A DNA stretch of 64,000 bases from positions 3,313,895 through 3,377,894 of the forward strand of contig NZ_KB235930.1 in NCBI RefSeq assembly GCF_000332295.1, read 5' to 3'. The notes under the pieces were generated by a model. It made no database searches. It was given only the letters and a program-made list of their open reading frames with translations, and was not told the DNA's origin. This stretch comes from Fortiea contorta PCC 7126 (GTDB taxonomy: Bacteria; Cyanobacteriota; Cyanobacteriia; Cyanobacteriales; Nostocaceae). The first letter of the stretch is position 1, and every line of letters begins with the position of its first letter. Both the position numbers and the translations under genes were made by a program. Below are positions 1 through 8,645 of the stretch, one piece after another.

Positions 1-1082
1 CTACGTTATCTCAACAGGGTGTGGAGATTGATGTTGTCACCTGGAGTCGCTATTTACAACCGGGTGAAGTGTTACCACGGGAAGCGAGAGGAGAGAAGTG
101 TGGGCTTTATCGCATTGGATTATACCGTCACTGGGATATGACGATGCCTCATACTTTAAATTTGCTGGAGTGGTTACACTCGTCTCGCAACTATGATGCG
201 GTGTGGGGACATTATTTGTTTCCTAGCGGTTTTTTAGCTGTTTGGTTCGGGGCGTTGCAGGGTATAGTTAGCACGGTGAGTGCGCGTGGTAATGACATTG
301 ACCGCGCCATGTTTCCTCCTGGTGATTTCGCTCGTCTGCGGTGGACGTTAGAAAATGCTCAGGTCATTACGGCGGTAAGTGCTGATATGTCTCGCAAAAT
401 TCAGCTACTTTGTGGGCGAGATGATGTTTTGGTGTTGAAAAATGCTGTTGATGCGGCGATATTTACACCAGATGCAAACAGGGAGATAACTAAAGAGTCT
501 TTGGGAATTTCTCCAGATGAGGTGGTGTTGGGATTTTGTGGGGAGTTGCGAGAAAAGAAGGGACAGCAGTTTTTGTTGAATGCTTTAACAACCGTTCGTC
601 AACAACGTCCCGCTTGTTTGTTAATTATTGGGGAAGTTAGGGTTTCACAGGAATCTATTTTCCAGCAATATAAAACTCAGCAGCCGGAAAATGCTCACCG
701 GGTGATAGTGACTGGACATCTAGCTCATCCTGAATTAGTTGCAGAATATTTGCAGCTATGCGATATTTATCTACAGCCTTCATTGTGGGAAGGTATGCCC
801 AATGCGTTATTAGAGGCGATGGCTTGCGGTTGTTGCTGTATTGCTAGTGATGCGGGCGGAATTCCTGAAGTAATTTTACATGGTGAGAATGGTTTTATTT
901 TAGGGCGATCGCAGTTGCACAGATTGGGCGAAGCGGTGCTGGAGTGTTTAGCGATGTCTGCCGAGGCTAAAAATTTAGTTAAGCAAGCAGCGCGCGATCG
1001 CATTCTTTCCCAATATTCCATAGATCAAGAGAAATTGCAACTTCACGCCTTAATTAACCGTTTAATTCCCAATTCCCCATAA
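1..1082 (+). CDS. Glycosyltransferase family 4, 5' end cut off
   Basis: The reading frame is open to the first base of the window, so the true start lies upstream; the GTG at 21 is only the first in-frame start codon visible. The visible part (about 360 residues) has the two-lobed GT-B look of GT4 enzymes: an acceptor-side lobe, then a donor lobe with the C-terminal stretch LWEGMPNALLEAMACG, where the conserved Glu of the E-x7-E type motif sits, followed by SDAGGIPEVI. Such enzymes move a sugar from a nucleotide-sugar to a glycan or lipid acceptor, usually for exopolysaccharide or LPS. The acceptor cannot be read from sequence. Its 3' end overlaps the convergent GT4 gene by 40 bases. Confidence 0.85.
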   Translation, partial: TLSQQGVEIDVVTWSRYLQPGEVLPREARGEKCGLYRIGLYRHWDMTMPHTLNLLEWLHSSRNYDAVWGHYLFPSGFLAVWFGALQGIVSTVSARGNDIDRAMFPPGDFARLRWTLENAQVITAVSADMSRKIQLLCGRDDVLVLKNAVDAAIFTPDANREITKESLGISPDEVVLGFCGELREKKGQQFLLNALTTVRQQRPACLLIIGEVRVSQESIFQQYKTQQPENAHRVIVTGHLAHPELVAEYLQLCDIYLQPSLWEGMPNALLEAMACGCCCIASDAGGIPEVILHGENGFILGRSQLHRLGEAVLECLAMSAEAKNLVKQAARDRILSQYSIDQEKLQLHALINRLIPNSP

Positions 1083-2251
1083 GCAGTCATTAAAGCCGCA
1101 CCCGCGTGTTGCCAAGTATAACGTTTTTCAATCTGCTGACGAGCGTTTATGACCAATTGATGAGCTAACTCTCGCTGATTTTGCAACTGCAAAACTGCGT
1201 CTTTAATTGCTTTAGCTGAACCCGGTTTCACTAATAAAAAATGCACTTGATGCTCCCCCAGTTCTCGTACCACCGATAAATCACTAGCAATCACAGGTAT
1301 TCCCGTCGCCATTCCTTCTAAAATTTTCAAAGGACAACAACCTTGAACCAAATTGCGATCATTAGGCGTCAAAGGTGCCAAAATTACATCTGAGTTATGA
1401 ATATATTCCACTAATTGTCGTTGGGATGTGGGCGCGAGGATAGTTAATTTGTCTTCTACCCCCAATTTGTGCGCCAAATGCTTTAACGCTTTGAGTTGAT
1501 AGTCTCTCCCTTGTCCAATGATTGTTAAACAAGCAGGAAAATCGCGGTTAACTAATGCTAACGCTTCCACCGCCAAATTCACACCTTGCCAAGAAGAAAG
1601 TGTGCCAAAATATATCATTTGTAATGTGATTTTAGAACCAAAATCACAAGAATTATACCCACGCCAAGTAAAAATATTTAAATCTACACCATTAGGAATT
1701 ACCCGAATTTTATCAGATGCTACACCTCGACTTTGCAGATATGCACTTGTGACACCACTAGGTGTGATAATTAAATCGGCTGCTGTTAAACAAACTTGTT
1801 CTTGCGAATATAACTTATGCAATAACTCCCGATCATCAGCCACATCAGGATAACGATATTTTAACTCTATAGAGGGTAAACCATTCACTTCAAAAATCAG
1901 GCGATCGCAATATTTTTGTTTATTCAGCGCAATTTCCCAACCCTCATAAATCGAGCGAAATTGCAAAACTTCAAACCGTCTTCCTTCTAACCATTTTTTC
2001 AACAATTGCCGAAAACCCAAAACCCTGACAATTAAATTGTTACCCATAGCAGCTAACATCGTCTGCTTAACTTGGGGAAAAATTTCCTCATCAATTATGC
2101 TATTTTCCGTCGGCGAAACCGTAACTAATTGAATATTATTAAAACTTCTCCCTAAAGCCTCAGCAAAAGCGGTAATATGAATTGCAGCCCCCTTCGGTGC
2201 AGGCACAATATCAAAAACAATATAAGCTATTCTCGGTTCATCTATTAACAT
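1043..2251 (-). CDS. Glycosyltransferase family 4
   Basis: This 402-residue protein starts MLIDEPRIAYIVFDIVPAPKG, with a glycine-containing first loop typical of GT-B enzymes. The donor lobe carries IIGQGRDY, a PLTPND stretch and LKILEGMATGIPVIASD, which matches the sugar-nucleotide binding end of GT4. Full length for the family and soluble, with no signal peptide seen. It converges on the neighbouring GT4 gene, and the two 3' ends overlap by 40 bases, so they are not one transcript. Two GT4 genes side by side suggest a polysaccharide locus that continues to the left of the window. Substrate not assigned. Confidence 0.85.
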   Translation of the reverse strand: MLIDEPRIAYIVFDIVPAPKGAAIHITAFAEALGRSFNNIQLVTVSPTENSIIDEEIFPQVKQTMLAAMGNNLIVRVLGFRQLLKKWLEGRRFEVLQFRSIYEGWEIALNKQKYCDRLIFEVNGLPSIELKYRYPDVADDRELLHKLYSQEQVCLTAADLIITPSGVTSAYLQSRGVASDKIRVIPNGVDLNIFTWRGYNSCDFGSKITLQMIYFGTLSSWQGVNLAVEALALVNRDFPACLTIIGQGRDYQLKALKHLAHKLGVEDKLTILAPTSQRQLVEYIHNSDVILAPLTPNDRNLVQGCCPLKILEGMATGIPVIASDLSVVRELGEHQVHFLLVKPGSAKAIKDAVLQLQNQRELAHQLVINARQQIEKRYTWQHAGAALMTAYGELGIKRLIKA

Positions 2252-2417
2252 CGATAAATCTCGTTGACACCCAAATTCACCTTTGTTATACTAGCGCCAA
2301 ACTCGCAAATTTTAACATATTTAAATCCAAACAACTAGCCGACTAACGCTCAAAAACTCTCAGCGTTCCTCCGCGTTTAAAAAATTATATTAAAAAACAA
2401 AAACCGAGGCTGAAAAA

Positions 2418-3308
2418 ATGCCAATATCACTCAAAGAATTCCACAAAACCCTAACCTATGAAACCAAAACATCAATTAACAAAGTAATAGCTGACATCCA
2501 GGAAATTACATCGGTAGATGAACTAGCAGAACGACAACAAAAGCAATATAACCAACAAGCAATTTACTACTTTTTAGGTGCATTTGCATCAATAATTATA
2601 TATGCTCTGATTCTCAATTTTCAAGCATCAAATTTGATATTAATTTTGTTTTCGTTAATTATTATAAGCTTAATAATCGCTGGCATTAATGCCTTAATTA
2701 ATAGAGCAAAATTCAGTAGATTGAATATTAATAACTATCGCTATGTAGTCGCCAAAAGAGTTTTGCAAATGCTAGCTAGAGATATGGACAAGGAAGCTGA
2801 AGTAGAGTTGCGATTATCATTTCAAAAAATCGTCAACAAAGAACATAAAACTGCAACTATCCCTCATCCCCATAAACTAACATGGAATATAGATAAACAT
2901 GAACACCAATGGTTAAAAATCAAAGGACAATTTTTAGATAAAACTCGGTTCATCTTAACCACAACCGGATTATCTAAAACTCAATATGGTCGGAAACGCA
3001 CCAGTAGCGGTAAAAGTAAATATAAAACCAAAACAAAATCTCTCGGATTAGATGTAATTTTAAACTTAATCTATCCTCAGCGTCGCTATGGAGCAGTAAA
3101 AATTTTAAAAAATGAAATTAGCAATGCAGTCAAACTACCAAAATTATCTTACATGCGGAGTTTAGAAGTAGGGGAAAATTTTCTATATATGCACGTCAGA
3201 ATAGCACCGCAAGTAGAAGATGATCAAGCAGAAATATATCAAACCATAACCATGATGTTTTTGAGTTTATATCAGGTATTAAATTTAGCCAAGCTTCTGT
3301 CCAAATAA
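2418..3308 (+). CDS. Hypothetical protein with two membrane helices
   Basis: I do not recognise this 296-residue family. It has a charged, helical N-terminus (about residues 1-48), two adjacent hydrophobic helices (about 50-70 and 74-93), then a basic region with lysine-rich segments near 190-205. The likely topology is a hairpin in the membrane with both ends in the cytoplasm. It is the first gene of a compact plus-strand run: the next gene begins only 4 bases after its stop, so co-transcription is likely. AT-rich codon use fits the following lipoprotein gene. No catalytic motif is visible. Confidence 0.65.
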   Translation: MPISLKEFHKTLTYETKTSINKVIADIQEITSVDELAERQQKQYNQQAIYYFLGAFASIIIYALILNFQASNLILILFSLIIISLIIAGINALINRAKFSRLNINNYRYVVAKRVLQMLARDMDKEAEVELRLSFQKIVNKEHKTATIPHPHKLTWNIDKHEHQWLKIKGQFLDKTRFILTTTGLSKTQYGRKRTSSGKSKYKTKTKSLGLDVILNLIYPQRRYGAVKILKNEISNAVKLPKLSYMRSLEVGENFLYMHVRIAPQVEDDQAEIYQTITMMFLSLYQVLNLAKLLSK

Positions 3309-3312
3309 TTAA

Positions 3313-3939
3313 ATGAAACCTGTAATTTTAGCGACTTTATTACCAGTTATTTTTATCACCACTATATTTGGTTGTAGCCATAGCGATAAAATAGCAAATA
3401 ATACAACTACACCCGTAGCTACAGATTATTCCCAAAAAAACACTTTAGATTCATTTTCCTTGAACCAAAAAGCAGATGAAGCTATATTAGTTGATGGTAA
3501 AAATCAAACTTTAGCCACAATTACCTCAGAAAAATCTGGTAAATTCAAAATTCTAGATTCTGCTGGTAAAAATATCGGTTATGTGGTGGCTAAAAAAGAT
3601 TCATGGAAACTGAAAAACTCGGAACAAAATCAAGAGTTATATACTCTTAAAAAGCAGGATGATGGTGACTATAAATTAAAAGATGCGGTGAATCAAGAAA
3701 TTTATCGAATTAAGGTGCGGGATGATAATTTTGAGATTGAAACCCCAGATAAAAAGTCGTTTTATCAGGTGATAACTAAAGCCGGAAAAACTTCTTTGAT
3801 GAATACAGCTAACAAAACTAGTTTTTCACCAAAATCTGATTTGTCACCCATCGCCGTTGCTTGCTTTGGATTTGATGTGCTTACCCGCGAACAACAAGCT
3901 GGTTTAGCCTTTGCTGTAAATTCCACAGGAGGAAAATAA
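3313..3939 (+). CDS. Predicted lipoprotein
   Basis: The 208-residue product begins with a short basic end, a hydrophobic stretch and a lipobox ending IFGC at residue 21, so it is predicted to be lipidated and exported. The mature part is lysine-rich and carries repeated short motifs around 'sGkfKilD', 'gdyKLKDa' and 'dnFEIETPD', which look like consecutive beta-hairpin units. The function is unknown. It lies 4 bases after the two-helix protein and 3 bases before the FHA gene, so the three form an apparent operon. Confidence 0.7.
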   Translation: MKPVILATLLPVIFITTIFGCSHSDKIANNTTTPVATDYSQKNTLDSFSLNQKADEAILVDGKNQTLATITSEKSGKFKILDSAGKNIGYVVAKKDSWKLKNSEQNQELYTLKKQDDGDYKLKDAVNQEIYRIKVRDDNFEIETPDKKSFYQVITKAGKTSLMNTANKTSFSPKSDLSPIAVACFGFDVLTREQQAGLAFAVNSTGGK

Positions 3940-3942
3940 ACT

Positions 3943-4554
3943 TTGCAGATTCGGTTAAGTTGGATAGACCCTAATACAGAAGAAATTCGGGAACCATTGT
4001 TAGATACTCCAGTGGCAATTGGCAGTGTATTTCAAGCCATGCCACAGCAAAATAATAGTCAAAGAATATCCAGAATAGTAATTCAGGATGATTTAATTAC
4101 AGACTACCATGCTTTGATTGATTGGCAAAACCAAGAGTTAATAATTCTTGACCAAAATAGTCACAGCGGGATAGAGATTAATGGTGTGCAGTTGAGTAGC
4201 GCGAGTTTGAGAGATGGCGATCGCCTCCGCATCGGGCAGTGCGAAATCATGATAAACTTTACACCAACACCGTGGGAGTGCGATCGCATGGTAGGCTTTT
4301 TGTTCAAACGCCCTTGTGGACGCACCGACACCAAAGACTGTCCCTACTGCAACGATTCCTACGATAACGACTACGCCTATTATTCTGAATATGGTTCTTA
4401 TAGTTCCGGAGATTGGGGAAGTAGCTATTATGACGAGCGCGATCGCTACTCCTACGACCCAGAAACAGGTAATGTAAACTTTACAGAAGCCGACGCCATC
4501 AGTTTAGAACAAGAAAGCGACGCCGAGTTTGAGCAAAATATGGGCGCAAGTTAG
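3943..4554 (+). CDS. FHA-domain protein, TTG start
   Basis: The start is a TTG supported by an AGGAGG at 3928-3933, nine bases upstream. An FHA fold covers roughly residues 20-105: SRIVIQDDLITDYHALIDW corresponds to the phosphothreonine-binding loops, followed by NSHSGIEINGVQL and LRDGDRLRIGQ. FHA domains bind phosphothreonine peptides and couple to Ser/Thr kinases. After the domain comes a cysteine-bearing segment (CDRMVGFLFKRPCG, then DCPYC) that could bind metal, and a Tyr/Ser/Asp-rich acidic tail. It sits between the lipoprotein and the MurG-like gene, a context that suggests phospho-dependent control of envelope or division proteins; that part is inference. Confidence 0.8.
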   Translation: MQIRLSWIDPNTEEIREPLLDTPVAIGSVFQAMPQQNNSQRISRIVIQDDLITDYHALIDWQNQELIILDQNSHSGIEINGVQLSSASLRDGDRLRIGQCEIMINFTPTPWECDRMVGFLFKRPCGRTDTKDCPYCNDSYDNDYAYYSEYGSYSSGDWGSSYYDERDRYSYDPETGNVNFTEADAISLEQESDAEFEQNMGAS

Positions 4555-4588
4555 TAGGTATTGACCAATAACCAATAATAAACAACGA

Positions 4589-5605
4589 GTGACAAACACT
4601 TGGTTAATTTACGCTTTAGGCGGTGGTTGGGGACATTTGACTCGCGCTTTATCCTTGGGGAGAATTGCCGCAACTCAAAGAAAAGTTAGGATTATTACTA
4701 ATAGTCCTTATGCACAACAAATCAACAATGAAAATTGCTTAATCGAGTGGATTCCTGAAAATACTAGTTTTTCTGCAACTTGTTTGCGAGTGCAAGAAAT
4801 TATCCACCAAACCACATTTAATCGCTTAATTGTTGATACATTCCCCAGAGGCTTAGGGGGCGAATTAGTAGATATATTACCACAATTGCACCACATTCCG
4901 CGAATTTTAATTCATCGAGATATAAACTCGCGCTATGTCGCATACTCGCAATTAAAGTCATTTGTCATCAACAACTTTGAGCAAATAATTGTCCCAGGAG
5001 AAGGGGACGATTTACCTTTTTGTGACTTAAAAACCGTGCAACATACAGCACCTTGGCTAATTCGTAATTCAGAAGAATTACTAGATAGAATCACAGTGCG
5101 ATCGCAAATCCTCAAAGTAGACCAATCAATCAAAACCATCCTAGTCTGTGCAGGTGGTAACATATCAGAGATGCCCTTATTCGGTCAACTAGCGCTGCAG
5201 TTACAGCAAAATTTCCCCGAATGTGCTGTAAAAATTTTAGCTGCTACCTGTCCCCTAACTTGTCCAGAGACTTTATGGGTGTCTCATCATCCGGGAATTG
5301 AATGTTTAGCAGCAGCAGATATCGTCGTCGGGGGTGCGGGTTACAACACGGTTTACGAATGTGCCGCAGTGGGTGTACCTTTGGTAGCGTTGGCTTTCAC
5401 AAGATTGTACGATCGCCAAAAAAAAAGAGCCAGTAAAAGTTATTGCGTAGGGGATATTTCCGATTTAACCTCGGAAAATCACCTGCAAAACATCTACCTT
5501 ACCGTCAAGAAACTGCTAAATTACATAGAACCACACAAAAAGTTATCTGTGCCATCTTATATTAACGGTGCTATCCAAGCAGCACATCAGATTGAACAAA
5601 TCTGA
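4589..5605 (+). CDS. MurG-like (GT-B) glycosyltransferase
   Basis: The 338-residue product starts at a GTG and opens with YALGGGWGHLTRALSLGRIA, the glycine-rich N-terminal loop of MurG and related GT-B transferases. Near the C-terminus, VVGGAGYNTVYECAAVGVPLV matches the UDP-sugar binding loop of the family, followed by a DRQ-type motif. True MurG is usually about 350-370 residues and has an extra membrane-contact patch, so I call it MurG-like rather than MurG. It is 34 bases after the FHA gene and 37 before ftsW. That placement fits a role in glycan or glycolipid synthesis at the envelope, but the substrate is not known. Confidence 0.75.
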   Translation: MTNTWLIYALGGGWGHLTRALSLGRIAATQRKVRIITNSPYAQQINNENCLIEWIPENTSFSATCLRVQEIIHQTTFNRLIVDTFPRGLGGELVDILPQLHHIPRILIHRDINSRYVAYSQLKSFVINNFEQIIVPGEGDDLPFCDLKTVQHTAPWLIRNSEELLDRITVRSQILKVDQSIKTILVCAGGNISEMPLFGQLALQLQQNFPECAVKILAATCPLTCPETLWVSHHPGIECLAAADIVVGGAGYNTVYECAAVGVPLVALAFTRLYDRQKKRASKSYCVGDISDLTSENHLQNIYLTVKKLLNYIEPHKKLSVPSYINGAIQAAHQIEQI

Positions 5606-5642
5606 TCACTAAGTAGTACCTATACTTTGCATATTTATAACT

Positions 5643-6926
5643 TTGATCAAACCTATCAAACCCTCCCCCAATCCCAAAACGGACACCCTGTCCCCCCAAC
5701 CCCCTGTAGCCAAAACAGGAAAATTCCATTTCTTGGCGAATCTCCGGCGCTTAATTCCCATTTTTGATGATTCCGTCTCTACTTGGGCTTTAGAAGCGCG
5801 GTTATTGCGTTGGTTAACATTTGTTTGGCTATTTGTCGGCTTAGTCATCTTATTTTCAGCCTCTTATCCTGTCGCTGATGCGCGTCAAGATGATGGACTC
5901 TATTACTTCAAACGTCAAATTATTTGGGTTTTAGTTTCTCTAATTTTATTCAACATAATTGTCAATTTTCCCTTGCGGAAAATCTTGAGTATATCCCATT
6001 GGTTTTTAATCCTATTCTTATTATTAATTTTCGTCACCCTCATTCCTGGATTAGGTAGAAAAGCCTTCGACGCCGCACGTTGGATCGCCATTGGGCCAAT
6101 TCCCATTCAACCCTCAGAATTGATTAAACCCTTTTTGATTTTGCAAAGTGCAAAACTTTTTGGTCAGTGGGAAAAAATTAGTTGGCGAGTTCGTTTTACT
6201 TGGTTAGGAATTTTCGGATTAGTACTATTAGGAATTATCGCCCAACCTAACTTGAGTACCACAGCTCTTTGTGGTATGACTATTTGGTTAATTGCCTTAG
6301 GTGCTGGGATACCTTTTAAATATTTAGGAGGAACCGCACTCGGTGGAGTATTATTAGCAGTCCTGAGTATTAGTATCAAAGAATATCAACGCAAACGGAT
6401 CATGTCCTTCCTCAATCCTTGGGCTGACGCGACCGGCGATGGCTATCAACTAGTACAAAGTTTGCTAGCAGTCGGTTCTGGTGGAACTTGGGGATCTGGA
6501 TTTGGACTCTCGCAACAAAAGCTGTTCTATTTACCCATTCAAGACACAGACTTTATCTTTGCGGTATTCGCTGAAGAATTTGGCTTTATTGGTGGTACAG
6601 TTTTGCTGATTTTATTAGCCTTATTCTCCACCTTAGCATTAATCGTCGCCCTGAGAGCCAAAACACCAATCAATCGATTAGTAGCCATCGGCGTCATGGT
6701 TTTGATGGTAGGACAATCATTATTGCATATCGGCGTCGCCACCGGCTCATTACCCACTACCGGCTTACCCCTACCCATGTTTAGTTATGGCGGTAACTCC
6801 ATGATTGCTAGCTTAGTTTCTGCAGCGTTGTTGATTCGGGTAGCGCGAGAAAGCAATGAAGCCGAGATAGTGCAATTGCGATCGCCCCAACCAGAAACCA
6901 GACGTCGGCGCCGACGGTTTTTTTAG
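5643..6926 (+). CDS. ftsW: FtsW/RodA/SpoVE family cell division protein
   Basis: This 427-residue polytopic membrane protein belongs to the SEDS family of peptidoglycan glycosyltransferases, which polymerise lipid II with a partner class B PBP. The family hallmarks are present: RKAFDAARWIAIGPIPIQPSE, the loop ending FGLSQQKLFYLPIQDTDFIFAVFAEEFGF, and the C-terminal LPTTGLPLPMFSYGGNSM. About ten hydrophobic segments can be counted. The start is a TTG at 5643; the first 45 residues are proline-rich and cytoplasmic, which is usual in cyanobacterial FtsW. The choice of FtsW over RodA rests on overall resemblance to cyanobacterial FtsW and not on a diagnostic residue. Confidence 0.85.
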   Translation: MIKPIKPSPNPKTDTLSPQPPVAKTGKFHFLANLRRLIPIFDDSVSTWALEARLLRWLTFVWLFVGLVILFSASYPVADARQDDGLYYFKRQIIWVLVSLILFNIIVNFPLRKILSISHWFLILFLLLIFVTLIPGLGRKAFDAARWIAIGPIPIQPSELIKPFLILQSAKLFGQWEKISWRVRFTWLGIFGLVLLGIIAQPNLSTTALCGMTIWLIALGAGIPFKYLGGTALGGVLLAVLSISIKEYQRKRIMSFLNPWADATGDGYQLVQSLLAVGSGGTWGSGFGLSQQKLFYLPIQDTDFIFAVFAEEFGFIGGTVLLILLALFSTLALIVALRAKTPINRLVAIGVMVLMVGQSLLHIGVATGSLPTTGLPLPMFSYGGNSMIASLVSAALLIRVARESNEAEIVQLRSPQPETRRRRRRFF

Positions 6927-6982
6927 AGAACAAAAATTAAGTAAGGGGAAAATCACCAAATAATTCTTAACAAATAACTTTC

Positions 6983-7423
6983 TTACTTCACAGCCTGCTT
7001 TTCTAACTTCTGCAGCAGCTGCTGATAAATCACATCTATCCACACAGGGATCACAGGTTTTCCCGCATCCAAAAAAGCGATCGCTTGGTTACGGTCATAT
7101 TCTACTAAGCTTAATGTTGTCGCCGATGCTTCCTGTAACAACATAAAACGCCTACCTCTACCACAGGTAAACAAATCTGGTTCCACATCTTTCAAGTTTT
7201 TGAGAGTTTCGCAGGCTAAATCCAGACTTAACCCCACAGTTAGCCAATATACCATCGCTGCCAACTCTACCAAACTCGACTTAGAGTAATAAATAGTACG
7301 TCCATTGCCCACATCACTGATGCCAGGGGTCAAAACCCCTTTATCGCGCCAATACTGCAACTGGCGGAGCGTACAGCCTGTAATTTCTGATGCTTCTTTG
7401 CTTGTAAAATATGTCTCATGCAT
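6983..7423 (-). CDS. MerR-type transcriptional regulator
   Basis: The 146-residue product has an N-terminal winged helix-turn-helix of the MerR class: FTSKEASEITGCTLRQLQYWRDKGVL, then YYSKSSLVELAAM. The C-terminal part is short and helical and has only scattered residues, with no CxxC metal site of the heavy-metal sensors. It lies 86 bases downstream of cydB on the same strand, so it may be read through from cydAB or use its own promoter in that gap. A candidate operator is an inverted AGTTG/CAACT at 7474-7492. The ligand is unknown. Confidence 0.8.
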   Translation of the reverse strand: MHETYFTSKEASEITGCTLRQLQYWRDKGVLTPGISDVGNGRTIYYSKSSLVELAAMVYWLTVGLSLDLACETLKNLKDVEPDLFTCGRGRRFMLLQEASATTLSLVEYDRNQAIAFLDAGKPVIPVWIDVIYQQLLQKLEKQAVK

Positions 7424-7473
7424 ACCACTATTTTACAAAATACTGGTTCCAAGCAAATGTATTAGTGTATACA

Positions 7474-7492
7474 AGTTGTTACTCTCGCAACT
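7474..7492. promoter_or_regulatory. Candidate MerR operator
   Basis: AGTTG and CAACT form a 5-base inverted repeat with a 9-base spacer, 51 bases upstream of the merR-like start, in the gap after cydB. The size is right for a MerR-type operator lying between -35 and -10 elements, but the arms are short, so this could be chance. Confidence 0.25.
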
Positions 7493-7509
7493 GGAGTACG
7501 GGAAATCTA

Positions 7510-8535
7510 TTATTTGACTGCAGATTCTCCATATTCACCACCACTAACTTTGCCTCGAAAAACAATATATTGGTAAATATTATAAAACAGCATCACAGGA
7601 ATTAAAAAGCCAATAAAAATGATCATAATCACTAATGAACTAGGATCAGCCGACGCCTCATAAATAGTGATTTGCGTAGGGATAATATATGGAAAAACAA
7701 TCAAGCCCAAACCGATAAAAGTCAACACAAATAAAAGAATTGTCCAAACAAAAGGCGCTCTTTCCTGTTGGCGTTCTAAACTCATCAAAAGTTGCCAAAT
7801 TAAGAACACACCCAGCACAGGAATAATCGCAAATATATACACCAGTGGTTGCTGAAATAATCGCAATCTAGTACTTTCATAAAATATCGGCGTACTAATT
7901 GTAATAAAAATTGCCCCCAGCAATGTTGTCCAAGCAGCAAGCTTTGCAGTTTTATAATGAGTTACTTGCAATTCTCCGCTAGTTTTCCAAATCAGATATG
8001 TAGAACCAATCAACACATATCCTTGAATTAACGTCAAAGCCACCAGCACAGATGGTAAACTCAACCAATCCCAAGTCGTGCCGATAAAATGCCCCGTTTC
8101 ATCAACAACAATCCCCTCAAGCACCGCACCCAAAGCAAAACCTTGACCAAGAGCCGCCACAAAACTTCCCGCACCAAAAGCGAAATTCCAAAACCATTTG
8201 CGATTAGCTAGCTCCCGAAATTCAAAAGCCACAGCCCGAAAGATAAACCCAAATATCATCATCAAAATTGGGATATACAAAGCATTTAAAATAGTGCCAT
8301 AAGCCAGAGGAAAAGCACCAAACAAACCCCCAGCCATCAGCACCAGCCAAGTTTCATTTGCATCCCAAATATTGCTTAAACTAGTCATTAAAATTCCCCG
8401 CCGTTCCTCATCAGAAGACGTGAGAGATAAAATTCCTACCCCTAAATCAAAACCATCCAGCATCACATACAGGAATAAAAATAGACCTAAAATCACAAAC
8501 CATACTTGCGGTAGAAAATACTTGAGCGTTTCCAT
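7510..8535 (-). CDS. cydB: Cytochrome bd ubiquinol oxidase subunit II
   Basis: CydB pairs with CydA to form the bd-type quinol oxidase, which reduces O2 to water without proton pumping in the membrane. I start at the ATG at 8535 (METLKYFLPQVWF); an upstream extension to 8562 adds nine residues with no support. The 341-residue protein has the expected landmarks: YVMLDGFDLGVGIL near the N-terminus, IWDANETWLVLMAGGLFGAFPLAY, and about eight membrane helices. The stop of cydA is 110 bases upstream on the same strand, so the pair forms an operon. In cyanobacteria this enzyme drains plastoquinol electrons, useful under high light or micro-oxic conditions. Confidence 0.95.
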   Translation of the reverse strand: METLKYFLPQVWFVILGLFLFLYVMLDGFDLGVGILSLTSSDEERRGILMTSLSNIWDANETWLVLMAGGLFGAFPLAYGTILNALYIPILMMIFGFIFRAVAFEFRELANRKWFWNFAFGAGSFVAALGQGFALGAVLEGIVVDETGHFIGTTWDWLSLPSVLVALTLIQGYVLIGSTYLIWKTSGELQVTHYKTAKLAAWTTLLGAIFITISTPIFYESTRLRLFQQPLVYIFAIIPVLGVFLIWQLLMSLERQQERAPFVWTILLFVLTFIGLGLIVFPYIIPTQITIYEASADPSSLVIMIIFIGFLIPVMLFYNIYQYIVFRGKVSGGEYGESAVK

Positions 8536-8645
8536 AATATTTACTGCTATAGCAATCTGCAAAACTAAATTGACGCCTCGTCAATCAACTTTTCCCATAA
8601 CTTTTCTACCAAAAGATAGACGCGCCAGTTGCTTAAATCCTGCAT

